NCBI RefSeq assembly: GCF_018130765.1
Contig: NZ_JAFCJZ010000010.1
Location: forward strand, 124,001 to 188,000
Direction: 5' to 3'
DNA: 64,000 bases
Origin: Bradyrhizobium iriomotense
GTDB taxonomy: Bacteria > Pseudomonadota > Alphaproteobacteria > Rhizobiales > Xanthobacteraceae
A program made the position numbers and the translations under genes. Below the pieces are notes generated by a model. That model did no database searches. It had not been told where the DNA came from and saw nothing but the letters and a program-made list of their open reading frames with translations. Below are positions 54,779-63,622 of the stretch, one piece after another (the stretch's first letter is position 1; each line of letters starts with the position of its first letter).

Positions 54779-55408
54779 ATGAACGTGCTTTGCCGCCTCG
54801 CAGTCATTGGTCTTCTCGTCGGAATTTCCCAACGCGCCACGGCCGACACGTCGGAGCTCATCGCCTCGCTGAAGCAAGGCGGCTACGTTCTCGTCTTTCG
54901 GCACACCGCGACCGACGACGGCCAGAAGGACGTCTATCCCTTCAGGTTCGACGACATGAGTGCCCAGCGCCAGCTGAGTGAAAAGGGCAGGGACATGGCG
55001 CGTCAGATCGGAGCGGCGATCCAGGAGCGCGCGATTCCGATCGGGGATGTCTACACAAGCCGGCTGAACCGTGCGATCGAGGCCGGCAAGCTGATCTCCG
55101 GCCGCGAGGTCAAGCCGGTCGATGCGTTGACGGACAGCAGCAACGCCAGTGCATCGGGGATGGCAAACCCGACCGGTGCAAATGCGAGGGCGGGCCAGGC
55201 CGTGCGTCAGCTCGTCGATACGCCGCCGAAGGCCGGCACCAACACCTTCCTGGTCACGCACAAGACGAACATCGCCGATGCCTTCGGCAAGGAGGCCGGC
55301 GACGTGCAGGAAGGCGAAGCTTTCGTCTACAGGGCCAGCGGCTCCGGCTCTGCCACCTTTGCCGGGCGCATCAAGGCTGCGGACTGGAGCGCGAAAGCCG
55401 GCAAGTGA
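54779..55408 (+). CDS. Exported histidine phosphatase superfamily protein
   Basis: 209 residues with a signal peptide (VLCRLAVIGLLVGISQRATA). VLVFRHTATDDGQ carries the catalytic Arg-His-Thr (RHG in many members); LSEKGRDMARQIGAAIQ, YTSRLNRAIEAGKLI and the second histidine in FLVTHKTNIADAFG complete the phosphoglycerate-mutase-like fold. It is probably a periplasmic phosphatase of unknown substrate. The mature part has no cysteines. Confidence 0.85.
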   Translation: MNVLCRLAVIGLLVGISQRATADTSELIASLKQGGYVLVFRHTATDDGQKDVYPFRFDDMSAQRQLSEKGRDMARQIGAAIQERAIPIGDVYTSRLNRAIEAGKLISGREVKPVDALTDSSNASASGMANPTGANARAGQAVRQLVDTPPKAGTNTFLVTHKTNIADAFGKEAGDVQEGEAFVYRASGSGSATFAGRIKAADWSAKAGK

Positions 55409-55471
55409 CAGGCCGCATCCAACCGACCGCCGATGGGCATCTTGCCGCCCCGCCACAGTCCTGTGATACCA

Positions 55472-56554
55472 ATGCTCGGTGAGGAGCGACTGAAAGGCCG
55501 GCGACACGTGAGAACATCGGAAGACCGCTCATTCCTCGTCTTGCTTGCGGCAATCTCCGTTGCGTTCGGCTGGGTGCTGTGGCCGTTCTCCGGCGCAGTG
55601 TTGTGGGCCACGCTGCTGGCGATCATCTTCGCGCCACTCTATCGACGTTGCCTGGAAGCGCTCCCGGAATGGCGCAACCTTGCCGCACTTTCCACCGTCG
55701 TCGTCGTGGTCGTCATGGTTTTGATCCCCGTGGGGGTCGTCATCGCCTCGCTCGTCGAACAGGGCGGGGAACTGTATCAGCGGGTTCAGACCGGGGAAAT
55801 CGGTCTCGCTCATCCCCTGCAGCAACTGAAATCTGCGCTGCCCGACTGGGCGGCTTCCGTCTCGGATCGTCTGGCCGGCATTGATCTTTCGGCCCTAAAA
55901 GAGCGCCTCTCGAGCCTGGTCGTCCCGGCCGGCCAGCAGCTGGCCGGGCACGCGATCAACATCGGCCAGTTGACGGTGGAGTTCGTCGCAAGCTTGCTCG
56001 TGATGCTGTACCTGCTGTTCTTTTTCCTGCGCGACAGTGACGAGCTGAACGTACGCATCCGCGACGCGCTGCCGCTGCGTGCGAGCCACACCGCCCAGAT
56101 TCTGGATGCGTTCACCCTCTCGGTTCGCGGGACAATCAAAGGGATCATTCTGGTTGCACTGATCCAGGGAGCGCTTGGCGGGCTGATCTTCTGGCTGCTC
56201 GGCCTGACTGCGCCGCTGCTGGCAGGCGCCCTCATGGCGCTGCTCTCGCTTCTGCCTGTGCTCGGCTCCGCGCTGGTCTGGGTCCCGGTCGGCCTCTACC
56301 TGCTCGTAGCAGGCGCGGTCACGAAGGGAATCATCCTGCTCGCATTCGGTACTTTCGTGATCGGTCTTGCTGACAATTTTCTTCGCCCTGTGCTGGTCGG
56401 CCAGTCGATCCGGATGCCAAGTTATATTGTGCTGCTTGCCACCCTGGGCGGCCTTGCAACTTTCGGAGCGAACGGCTTCGTCATCGGCCCACTGGTCGCC
56501 GCAATGTTTCTGACGACGTGGCACATCTTCGTCGGCGCGAAAGCGCAACAGTAG
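55472..56554 (+). CDS. AI-2E family transporter (TqsA/PerM-like permease)
   Basis: 360 residues from the ATG at 55472; a GTG at 55508 and an ATG at 55433 are also possible, and none has an ideal ribosome site. The family pattern of about eight membrane helices is present: FLVLLAAISVAFGWVLWPFSGAVLWATLLAIIFAPLYRR at the start, a long periplasmic helical region (about 90-160), then LLVMLYLLFFFLRDSDEL, LLAGALMALLSLLPVLGSALVW and IGLADNFLRPVLVGQSIRMPS. Members export autoinducer-2 or ions; the substrate here is unknown. Confidence 0.87.
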   Translation: MLGEERLKGRRHVRTSEDRSFLVLLAAISVAFGWVLWPFSGAVLWATLLAIIFAPLYRRCLEALPEWRNLAALSTVVVVVVMVLIPVGVVIASLVEQGGELYQRVQTGEIGLAHPLQQLKSALPDWAASVSDRLAGIDLSALKERLSSLVVPAGQQLAGHAINIGQLTVEFVASLLVMLYLLFFFLRDSDELNVRIRDALPLRASHTAQILDAFTLSVRGTIKGIILVALIQGALGGLIFWLLGLTAPLLAGALMALLSLLPVLGSALVWVPVGLYLLVAGAVTKGIILLAFGTFVIGLADNFLRPVLVGQSIRMPSYIVLLATLGGLATFGANGFVIGPLVAAMFLTTWHIFVGAKAQQ

Positions 56555-56570
56555 GTCCGGAAACGATCAG

Positions 56571-56810
56571 TTATGCGGCAGAAGCCGTAGACCGCGGCGT
56601 CGAGAGCTTGCCAGCCGGCGGTACGTCTGCCTTGAAGATGGTCTCGGTCTGCGCTGCGCGCTTGCAATGCGGGCACACGAAGAGGTGCGCGATGATCGGG
56701 GTCGGCTCGTCCGCGAGCAGTTCGGAGCGAAACCACTTCATCTCGATATGGCAGTCCGGACAGGTCGGCGCTTCAAGCTGCTCCGCAGCGCTTCTGAGAC
56801 GATCAACCAT
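56571..56810 (-). CDS. Small zinc-ribbon-like protein
   Basis: 79 residues with two CxxC/CxxH-type pairs (PTCPDCHIEMKWFRSEL and FVCPHCKRAAQTE) that could bind zinc. No further domain is visible. The gene lies convergent to the AI-2E-family transporter. A GGCAGGAGG-type ribosome site precedes the ATG at 56810. Function is unknown. Confidence 0.65.
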   Translation of the reverse strand: MVDRLRSAAEQLEAPTCPDCHIEMKWFRSELLADEPTPIIAHLFVCPHCKRAAQTETIFKADVPPAGKLSTPRSTASAA

Positions 56811-56914
56811 GCTGCCTCCTGCCGTTCATGAAGGCATAGCGGAATACCGCTTGTCGGTCAGCAACAAAAGAGACTCAGTCCGGACCCGCCAGTGATCCAT
56901 GTTCACCGGCGCGG

Positions 56915-57871
56915 TTACAGCCGCCTGAGCGCAACGCTCTCCACCACGTGGTCGGCGCCCTTCTTCAGGATGAGCGTCGCGCGGGGGCGGGTGGGCAGGA
57001 TGTTGTCCTCGAGATTGGCGAGGTTGGTGCGCTCCCAGATTGCGGTCGCGGTGGCGGTGGCTTCCTCGTCCGAGAGCAGCGCGTAGCGGTTGAAGTAGGA
57101 TTTTGGATTGGTGAACGCGGTGTCGCGTAGCGCCAGGAAGCGCTTGATGTACCAGCGCCGCAGCGCTGCCTCGTCGGCGTCGATATAGACCGAGAAGTCG
57201 AAGAAGTCGGAGACCACGGGCACCGCCTTGCCGTCACGTGGCAGCTTGCCGGTCTGCAGCACGTTGACACCCTCGACGATCAGGATGTCCGGCTGGTCGA
57301 CCTCGGCCCACTGGCCCGGCACGATGTCGTAGGTCAGATGCGAATAAACCGGCGCACGGACGTTACGGCGTCCGGACTTGATATCGGAGAGGAAGCTCAG
57401 CAACAGCGGCAGGTCGTAGCTCTCCGGAAAACCCTTCTTCTGCATGATGCCCTGCCGGTCGAGCACGGCATTGGGATAGAGAAATCCGTCCGTCGTGATC
57501 AGCTCGACCTTCGGCCGCGGCGACCAGCGCGCCAGCAGCGCCTGAAGCACGCGGGCCGTGGTAGACTTTCCGACCGCGACGGAACCGGCGACGCCGATGA
57601 TATAGGGCATCTTGCGGTCGCGGATATTCAGGAACTGGCGCTCGGCGTAATACAGGCGCTGCATCGCATCGACATAGATCGAGAGCAGGCGCGACAGCGG
57701 GAGATAAATGTCCTCGACTTCCTGAAGGTCGAGGCGATCGTGCAGCGAACGCAGCCGGTCGAACTCGCCCGGCTCCAGCGTCATCGGCGTGTCGTCGCGA
57801 AGTCGCGCCCACTCCTCGCGCGTATAAACGCGGTACGGATTATACTGCTGCTCGGGTGCGCGGATATCCAT
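56915..57871 (-). CDS. coaA: Pantothenate kinase, type I
   Basis: 318 residues. CoaA phosphorylates pantothenate, the committed step to coenzyme A. The P-loop is IIGVAGSVAVGKSTTARVLQALL (about 95-117), with ELITTDGFLYPN, GFPESYD and ILIVEGVNVLQ as family motifs, and the C-terminal FNRYALLSDEEATATA. It is the last gene of the his cluster, 21 bases after hisE. Confidence 0.96.
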   Translation of the reverse strand: MDIRAPEQQYNPYRVYTREEWARLRDDTPMTLEPGEFDRLRSLHDRLDLQEVEDIYLPLSRLLSIYVDAMQRLYYAERQFLNIRDRKMPYIIGVAGSVAVGKSTTARVLQALLARWSPRPKVELITTDGFLYPNAVLDRQGIMQKKGFPESYDLPLLLSFLSDIKSGRRNVRAPVYSHLTYDIVPGQWAEVDQPDILIVEGVNVLQTGKLPRDGKAVPVVSDFFDFSVYIDADEAALRRWYIKRFLALRDTAFTNPKSYFNRYALLSDEEATATATAIWERTNLANLEDNILPTRPRATLILKKGADHVVESVALRRL

Positions 57872-57892
57872 GAAGCGACCTCTCCACCTCGG

Positions 57893-58219
57893 CTAGTTGC
57901 CGCTCTTGCGCGACGCCTTCTCTTCCAACCCTGACATGTTCGTCCGCTTGTCCAGCGCGGCCTCGACCTCTTCCAGCTTTATGCCGCGTGCCTTCAAAAG
58001 CACAAGGAAATGATAGAGCAGATCGGCGCTCTCTGCGATCAGATGCGCGCGATCGTTTTCGACTGCTGCGATTACGGTTTCGACTGCTTCCTCACCGAAC
58101 TTCTTGGCGCAATGCTCGGCGCCCTTGTCCAGGAGCTTACGGGTATAGGAGGCCTCGCCGCCGGCCGCGGCGCGGGCGTCGATGGTCTCGGCCAGGTCGT
58201 GGATCGTGAAACGCGACAT
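57893..58219 (-). CDS. hisE: Phosphoribosyl-ATP pyrophosphatase
   Basis: 108 residues. HisE hydrolyses PR-ATP to PR-AMP, step two of histidine synthesis. The MazG-like motif KFGEEAVETVIAA...ESADLLYHFLVLL carries the metal-binding Glu/Asp set. It lies between hisF and coaA. HisI is not fused here, so PR-AMP cyclohydrolase is encoded elsewhere. Confidence 0.96.
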   Translation of the reverse strand: MSRFTIHDLAETIDARAAAGGEASYTRKLLDKGAEHCAKKFGEEAVETVIAAVENDRAHLIAESADLLYHFLVLLKARGIKLEEVEAALDKRTNMSGLEEKASRKSGN

Positions 58220-58297
58220 CGGATTTACTCAGAAACACGCTTGGCAGCGGAGGCCATTCCCCGCCGCCCTGTGTAGCATTTTTACGAACGGGAGTCG

Positions 58298-59071
58298 TCA
58301 GGCATCAAGGCGCATCGGCAGCCCGCGCCGGGCCATGTGCTCCTTGGCTTCGCGGATGGTGAATTCCCCGAAGTGGAAGATCGAGGCGGCCAGGACGGCC
58401 GTGGCGTGCCCGTCTCGGATACCGTCGACGAGGTGGTCGAGATTGCCGACGCCGCCCGAGGCGATCACGGGAACGGGAACGCTGTCGGCGATCGCACGGG
58501 TCAGCGGAATGTCAAACCCCTGCCGCGTGCCGTCGCGGTCCATGGAGGTGAGCAGGATTTCGCCGGCGCCGAGCGAGACCACCTCCTGGGCGTATTCGAT
58601 CGCATCGATGCCGGTGGAATTGCGCCCGCCATGGGTGAAGATCTCCCAGCGATCGCCGCCCGGACGCTTGACCCGCTTGGCGTCGATCGCAACCACCACG
58701 CACTGCTCGCCGAATTTTTCGGCAGCTTCTTTGACGAACTCGCGCCGCGACACCGCGGCGCTGTTGATCGACACCTTGTCCGCGCCGGCGCGCAACAGCG
58801 TCTTGATGTCATCGACTTTGCGGACGCCGCCACCGACCGTCACGGGCATGAAGCAGGCCTCGGCCGTGCGCCGGACCACGTCCAACATAATGCCGCGGTT
58901 CTCATGGGTCGCGGTAATGTCGAGGAAGGTCAGCTCGTCGGCGCCGGCGGCGTCATAGGCGATCGCCGCTTCGACGGGATCGCCGGCATCGCGCAGATCG
59001 ACGAAGTTGACGCCCTTGACGACGCGGCCGTCCTTGACGTCGAGGCAGGGGATCACGCGCACCTTGAACAT
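58298..59071 (-). CDS. hisF: Imidazole glycerol phosphate synthase, cyclase subunit
   Basis: 257 residues. HisF uses ammonia from HisH to make imidazole glycerol phosphate and AICAR. The (beta-alpha)8 barrel shows the catalytic Asp in VIPCLDVKDGRVVKGV, VTVGGGVRKVDD, the second Asp in VVAIDAKRV, and VIASGGVG near the end. It is 10 bases after hisA. Confidence 0.97.
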   Translation of the reverse strand: MFKVRVIPCLDVKDGRVVKGVNFVDLRDAGDPVEAAIAYDAAGADELTFLDITATHENRGIMLDVVRRTAEACFMPVTVGGGVRKVDDIKTLLRAGADKVSINSAAVSRREFVKEAAEKFGEQCVVVAIDAKRVKRPGGDRWEIFTHGGRNSTGIDAIEYAQEVVSLGAGEILLTSMDRDGTRQGFDIPLTRAIADSVPVPVIASGGVGNLDHLVDGIRDGHATAVLAASIFHFGEFTIREAKEHMARRGLPMRLDA

Positions 59072-59081
59072 GTGTCAGCTC

Positions 59082-59825
59082 CTAGGCGCGCGCGTTGCGG
59101 ATCAGGGTGAGGGCGGCGGCGGGATCGAGCCGGCCGTCGTAGAGGGCGCGGCCGGCGATCGCGCCGGCGAGCTTTTTCGCCCGCGGCATCAGCATGGCCT
59201 TCACATCCTCGATAGAGGCGAGGCCGCCGGAGGCGATCACCGGAATGGAGATCGCGTCGGCAAGCGCAATGGTCGCATCGAGGTTCAGGCCCTTGAGCAG
59301 GCCGTCGCGCGCGATGTCGGTGAAGATGATGGCGGCGACGCCGGCATCCTCGAAACGCTTTGCGATCTCGAGCACCGTCACCTGCGAGGTCTCCGCCCAG
59401 CCTTCGACCGCGACCTTGCCGTCACGGGCATCGAGCCCAACCGCGACGCGGCCGGGGAATTTCTTCGCGGCCGACTTCACCAATTCAGGATCGCGCACCG
59501 CGGCGGTGCCGATGATGACGCGGGTGATGCCCTTGTCGAGCCAGGCTTCGACGGTCTTGAGATCGCGAATGCCGCCACCGAGTTGCACCGGGATCTTGAT
59601 TGTCTTCAGCATCGCCTCGACGGCCTCAGCATTCACCGGCTTGCCGGCAAAGGCGCCATCGAGGTCGACGACGTGGAGATACTCAAAACCCTGCTCGGCA
59701 AAGCTCTGCGCCTGCGCTGCGGGATTGAGATTGAAAACGGTCGCGCGCGCCATGTCGCCTTGCTCGAGGCGCACGCATTGGCCGTTCTTGAGGTCGATCG
59801 CGGGAAAGAGGATCACGGTTTCCAT
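59082..59825 (-). CDS. hisA: ProFAR isomerase
   Basis: 247 residues. HisA isomerises ProFAR to PRFAR. The barrel is homologous to HisF: LFPAIDLKNGQCVRLEQGD with the catalytic Asp, LQLGGGIRDLKTVE, FTDIARDG and VIASGGLASIED. The start overlaps the end of hisH by 13 bases, indicating tight coupling of the two genes. Confidence 0.97.
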   Translation of the reverse strand: METVILFPAIDLKNGQCVRLEQGDMARATVFNLNPAAQAQSFAEQGFEYLHVVDLDGAFAGKPVNAEAVEAMLKTIKIPVQLGGGIRDLKTVEAWLDKGITRVIIGTAAVRDPELVKSAAKKFPGRVAVGLDARDGKVAVEGWAETSQVTVLEIAKRFEDAGVAAIIFTDIARDGLLKGLNLDATIALADAISIPVIASGGLASIEDVKAMLMPRAKKLAGAIAGRALYDGRLDPAAALTLIRNARA

Positions 59826-60463
59826 CGCAAGAAGTTCGAGATCAGGGCCAAACCAAAACGCTGGCTCTTCTCGGGGTGGAATTGGGTGCCGATTGCGGTG
59901 TCCTTCGCGACGATCGCGGTGACAGGCCCGCCGTAATCGGCGCGCGCGAGCACGTCCGCCTCGTTGGCGGCGTTGAGGTGATAGGAGTGCACGAAGTAAG
60001 CGTGCTGGCCCTTGGGGCCGAGCGAGAGCTTGTTCAGCACCGGATGCTCTTGCAGCACCTCGAGCGTATTCCAGCCCATATGCGGGATCTTCAGGCTTTC
60101 ATCGCGCGGCGTGATCTTCTCGACGTCGCCGTCGATCCAGTTCAAGCCCTGCGTGATGACGTGCTCCTTGCCGCGGGTGGCGAACAGCTGCATGCCGACG
60201 CAGATGCCGAACATCGGCCGCGCCTTGACGCGCACCGCTTCGGTAATCGCCTCGACCATGCCGTTGACGGCATCGAGGCCACGCCGGCAATCGGCGAAGG
60301 CGCCGACGCCCGGCAGCACGAGCCGATCGGCGCTGTAGGCCTGATCGGGATCGCTGGTGACGAAGACCTTTTGGCCATCCTCCAGGCTGCGCGCGGCGCG
60401 CTCAAAAGCCTTGGCGGCGGAATGCAGGTTACCGGAACCGTAATCGATGATGGCGACGCTCAT
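59813..60463 (-). CDS. hisH: Imidazole glycerol phosphate synthase, glutaminase subunit
   Basis: 216 residues. HisH releases ammonia from glutamine for HisF. Class I glutamine amidotransferase triad: Cys in PMFGICVGMQLF, His and Glu in GTQFHPEKSQ; SVAIIDYGSGNLHSAAKAFERA is the usual start. The start overlaps the DUF2628 stop by four bases. Confidence 0.97.
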   Translation of the reverse strand: MSVAIIDYGSGNLHSAAKAFERAARSLEDGQKVFVTSDPDQAYSADRLVLPGVGAFADCRRGLDAVNGMVEAITEAVRVKARPMFGICVGMQLFATRGKEHVITQGLNWIDGDVEKITPRDESLKIPHMGWNTLEVLQEHPVLNKLSLGPKGQHAYFVHSYHLNAANEADVLARADYGGPVTAIVAKDTAIGTQFHPEKSQRFGLALISNFLRWKP

Positions 60464-60990
60464 CTTGACCCTCCCGGTTCTGGAAACAATCCAATGATGC
60501 CGCCGGCCGGAATCGGCGGCGGGTTCGAGAATTGCTGGCCCGGCACGCCCCGGGTCGGCGGCGGGCCGCCGCGATCGACGGCCCATTGATCGTTGACGAT
60601 GCCGTGCTGCTTCTGGCTCCAGCGCTCGAAGAAGCGACGCTCGGCGGAGTCCTGGTCGGCGGCGACGACGATATCGAGCTGCCGCCATTTGCCGCGCGAC
60701 AGCGTCCAGCGACGCAGGCTGGAGGCCTCAAAGCCCATCAGCACCGCGACGATCATGTTGGCGAAGAAGATCGAGCTGCGGCCGACGCCAACGCTGTGCA
60801 GCCCGGCATCGAACGCACCCAGGAAGACGATCCAGCCAATCAACGCCAGCCAGAGCCGGTGCCAGAGCAGCCAGAACGGGCCGAAGATCATCGCCCAGAA
60901 ATGGAAGCTGTCGCGCACGAAGACGAATTTGTCGGTCGCGCGCAGATCGGCTCCACCAGGGAAGGGAGCATGAACTGTGTAGACAGGCAT
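60460..60990 (-). CDS. DUF2628 domain membrane protein inside the his cluster
   Basis: 176 residues: PVYTVHAPFPGGADLRATDKFVFVRDSFHFWAMIFGPFWLLWHRLW is typical of DUF2628, followed by two or three membrane helices (LALIGWIVFLGAFDAG, IFFANMIVAVLMGFEASSLRRW) and a Pro/Gly-rich tail. Function is unknown. It overlaps hisH by ATGA and follows hisB by 65 bases, so it is made with the histidine enzymes. Confidence 0.88.
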   Translation of the reverse strand: MPVYTVHAPFPGGADLRATDKFVFVRDSFHFWAMIFGPFWLLWHRLWLALIGWIVFLGAFDAGLHSVGVGRSSIFFANMIVAVLMGFEASSLRRWTLSRGKWRQLDIVVAADQDSAERRFFERWSQKQHGIVNDQWAVDRGGPPPTRGVPGQQFSNPPPIPAGGIIGLFPEPGGSR

Positions 60991-61055
60991 GGTGATGCCC
61001 CGTTCTCTCGAATTCAGTGATGCCGCCGGCGTTGTTTCGTTAACCGACGGAGATG

Positions 61056-61649
61056 TCAGCCGCCGAGCGAGCCCTTGGTGGACGGGATTTCGCCCACAGC
61101 CTTCGGATCGATCGCAACGGCGGTGCGCAGCGCCCGCGCCAGACCCTTGAAGCAGGACTCGGCGATATGATGGCTGTTATCGCCATATAGGGTTTCGACG
61201 TGGAGAGTCACGCCGGCGTTGATGGCAAAGGCCTGGAACCACTCGCGCACCAGCTCGGTGTCGAACTCACCGATCTTGTCGCGCGGGAAGTCGGCCTTGA
61301 ACACCAGGAACGGGCGGCCCGAAATGTCGATGACCACGCGCGACAGCGTCTCGTCCATGGGCATGTGCACGCCGGCATAGCGGGTGATGCCCGCCATGTT
61401 GCCGAGCGCCTGCTTGACCGCCTGGCCGAGCGCGATGCCGGTGTCTTCGGTGGTATGGTGATAATCAATGTGCAGGTCGCCCACCGCCTTGACCGTGAGG
61501 TCGATGCGGGAATGGCGGGCGAGAAGATCGAGCATATGGTCGAAAAAGCCGATGCCGGTCGCGATATTGGCCACGCCGGTGCCATCGAGGTTCACGGAGA
61601 CCTCGATGTCGGTTTCCTTGGTCTTGCGCTTGATCGTCGCGGTGCGCAT
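61056..61649 (-). CDS. hisB: Imidazoleglycerol-phosphate dehydratase
   Basis: 197 residues, the stand-alone dehydratase (no HisB phosphatase domain). Metal-binding motifs are DYHHTTEDTGIALGQ and GDNSHHIAESCFKGLARALR. The ATG at 61649 gives the family start RTATIKRKTKETDIEVSVNLDG; the longer frame runs into a dispersed palindrome. It is the first gene of the minus-strand his cluster. Confidence 0.97.
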   Translation of the reverse strand: MRTATIKRKTKETDIEVSVNLDGTGVANIATGIGFFDHMLDLLARHSRIDLTVKAVGDLHIDYHHTTEDTGIALGQAVKQALGNMAGITRYAGVHMPMDETLSRVVIDISGRPFLVFKADFPRDKIGEFDTELVREWFQAFAINAGVTLHVETLYGDNSHHIAESCFKGLARALRTAVAIDPKAVGEIPSTKGSLGG

Positions 61650-61674
61650 TGAAAGCTGGCTTTCGCTTCTATTT

Positions 61675-61724
61675 GAGCATGATCTTTCCCGGAAAACCGG
61701 TGCCCACTTTTCCGGATCATGCTC
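61675..61724. repeat. Palindrome GAGCATGATC...GATCATGCTC upstream of hisB
   Basis: The outer GAGCATGATC/GATCATGCTC arms enclose TTTCCGGAAAA-type inner pairing (TTCCCGGAAAACCGG with TTTTCCGG). It is a distinct small repeat family, between the divergent hisB and hslV, in their promoter region. Confidence 0.8.
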
Positions 61725-61891
61725 GGGGGCCGAAAACGCCAGTCTATTAACAGCCAAATGACACCTTCGCTACTGCGGGAACGGCCGGCCGGGCCTCTAC
61801 TTCTGCCTATAGTGACTGAAATTCGGCCCGGAACGGCCCGTTGTGCCCTTGGCTCGGACCCCCTAAATCAGGCCGGACAGTGAGGTATTTC

Positions 61892-62452
61892 ATGAAGGAT
61901 TCCCAGAACAGCTCGCCGGTCTGGCACGGCACCACGATTTTGACGGTCCGCAAGGGCGGCAAGGTGGTGGTCGGCGGCGACGGCCAGGTCTCGATCGGCC
62001 AGACCGTGATCAAGTCCAACGCCAAGAAGGTCCGCAAGCTCGGCAAGGGCGACGTGATCGGCGGCTTCGCCGGCGCCACGGCCGACGCCTTCACCCTGTT
62101 TGAGCGGCTGGAGAGCAAGCTGGAGCAATATCCGGGGCAGCTGACCCGGGCGGCCGTGGAGCTCGCCAAGGACTGGCGCACCGACCGCTATCTGCGGCGG
62201 CTGGAGGCCATGATGATCGTGGCCGACAAGGACGTCTCCCTGGTCCTGACAGGCACCGGCGACGTGCTCGAGCCCGAGGCCGGCGTCATGGCGATCGGCT
62301 CCGGCGGCAACTATGCCCTCGCCGCGGCCCGGGCCCTGCTCGACACCGACAAGGATGCCGAGACCATCGTCCGCCGCTCCCTCGACATCGCCGCCGAGAT
62401 CTGCGTCTACACCAACCGGAATGTGACCATCGAGAGCCTGGCGAGCGGCTAG
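61892..62452 (+). CDS. hslV: ATP-dependent protease subunit HslV
   Basis: 186 residues. HslV is the proteasome-like peptidase of HslUV. The N-terminus after processing would expose the Thr of HGTTILTVRKGGKVVVGGDGQVS, and GGFAGATADAFTLFERLE and GVMAIGSGGNYALAAARAL are conserved. GTGAGGTATTTC precedes the ATG. Unusually for textbook operons, two genes separate it from hslU. Confidence 0.96.
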   Translation: MKDSQNSSPVWHGTTILTVRKGGKVVVGGDGQVSIGQTVIKSNAKKVRKLGKGDVIGGFAGATADAFTLFERLESKLEQYPGQLTRAAVELAKDWRTDRYLRRLEAMMIVADKDVSLVLTGTGDVLEPEAGVMAIGSGGNYALAAARALLDTDKDAETIVRRSLDIAAEICVYTNRNVTIESLASG

Positions 62453-62469
62453 GCCAGACCGAACAGGAG

Positions 62470-62955
62470 ATGGCGCCCGCCTATGCCTTCCGCCCGATGG
62501 GCACGGCCGACCTGCCGCTGATCCGGCGGTGGCTGGGTGAAGCCCATGTGCGGGAATGGTGGGGCGATCCGGACGAGCAGTTCGCGCTGGTGAGCGGTGA
62601 CCTCGATGAACCCGCGATGGACCAGTTCATCGTGTTGGCCGGCGACAAGCCCTTCGGCTATCTTCAGTGCTATCGCCTGACCGCCTGGAATACAGGCTTC
62701 GGGCCGCAACCGGAGGGCACGCGTGGCATCGACCAGTTCATCGGCGAGGGCGACATGATCGGGCGCGGCCACGGCTCGGCGTTCATTCGCCAATTTGTCG
62801 ATGAACGTTTTCGGCATGGTCTGCCGCGCATGGTGACCGATCCCGATCCGCTGAACGCACGCGCCATACGCGCTTATGAGAAAGCCGGCTTCGTTCGCGA
62901 CCGCATAGTCGAGACGCCGGACGGGCCGGCGCTGTTGATGGTGCGCGAAGCATGA
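62470..62955 (+). CDS. GNAT acetyltransferase, AAC(6')-like
   Basis: 161 residues: FRPMGTADLPLIRRWLGEAHVREWWGDPDEQ at the start and MIGRGHGSAFIRQFVDERF (acetyl-CoA-binding loop) followed by DPDPLNARAIRAYEKAGFV. The pattern is that of the AAC(6')-Ib/siderophore-acylase-like GNAT branch. The substrate is unknown and antibiotic resistance cannot be claimed. It lies 17 bases after hslV and overlaps the next gene by ATGA. Confidence 0.85.
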   Translation: MAPAYAFRPMGTADLPLIRRWLGEAHVREWWGDPDEQFALVSGDLDEPAMDQFIVLAGDKPFGYLQCYRLTAWNTGFGPQPEGTRGIDQFIGEGDMIGRGHGSAFIRQFVDERFRHGLPRMVTDPDPLNARAIRAYEKAGFVRDRIVETPDGPALLMVREA

Positions 62956-63569
62956 CGCTGGCACAGGCGCAGGAGAGCAAGGTCGCATTTCCGCCGCTCG
63001 CCTGGGCCGGCGTCGCGCTGCTGCTGCTGGCGCTGCAGGCCTCGATCCTGTTCGCGATGGGGCGCGTGCCGATCTGCACCTGCGGCTATGTCAAGCTGTG
63101 GCACGGCGTGGTGAACAGTTCGGAGAATTCGCAGCACATCGCCGACTGGTACAGCTTCTCGCACGTGCTGCACGGCTTCCTGTTCTACGGGCTGACCTGG
63201 CTGCTGTTCGCGCGTCTGCCATTCCTCACCTTGTCGTGGCCGGCCCGGCTGATCATCGCGATGCTGATCGAGGGCGCCTGGGAGATCGTCGAGAACTCGC
63301 CGTTCATCATCGAGCGCTACCGCGCCGGCACGATCTCGCTGGACTATTACGGCGACAGCATTGTCAACTCGGTGTCTGACAATCTCGCCATGATGCTCGG
63401 GTTCCTCGCCGCGCGCGTGCTGCCGGTATCTGCGACCGTCCTGCTCGGCCTTGCCTTCGAGGTCATGCTGGCGCTCCACATTCGCGACAATCTGACGCTC
63501 AATATCCTGATGCTGATCCATCCGATCGAGGCCGTGAAACAATGGCAGTCGGGCCCGCCGATCATCTGA
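62952..63569 (+). CDS. DUF2585 (UPF0314) membrane protein
   Basis: 205 residues, about five membrane segments (PLAWAGVALLLLALQASILFAMG, FSHVLHGFLFYGLTWLLFARL, LIIAMLIEGAWEIVENSPFIIERYR). The CTCGYVKLWHGVVNSSENSQHIADWYSFSH stretch and the Glu/Asn-rich helix are typical of this uncharacterised family. The start overlaps the GNAT stop, and hslU begins 53 bases after its stop. Confidence 0.88.
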   Translation: MTLAQAQESKVAFPPLAWAGVALLLLALQASILFAMGRVPICTCGYVKLWHGVVNSSENSQHIADWYSFSHVLHGFLFYGLTWLLFARLPFLTLSWPARLIIAMLIEGAWEIVENSPFIIERYRAGTISLDYYGDSIVNSVSDNLAMMLGFLAARVLPVSATVLLGLAFEVMLALHIRDNLTLNILMLIHPIEAVKQWQSGPPII

Positions 63570-63622
63570 CGGCCGAAAAAAGCGGCTTGTCCCGGCCCGC
63601 TTCTGACCCTAGCTAAGGTGCC

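Noticed and set aside
61780..61815. Possible RpoH promoter of hslV (GCCTATAGTG)
   Set aside because: The -10-like word lacks one conserved base, and no CTTG occurs 17-18 bases upstream.
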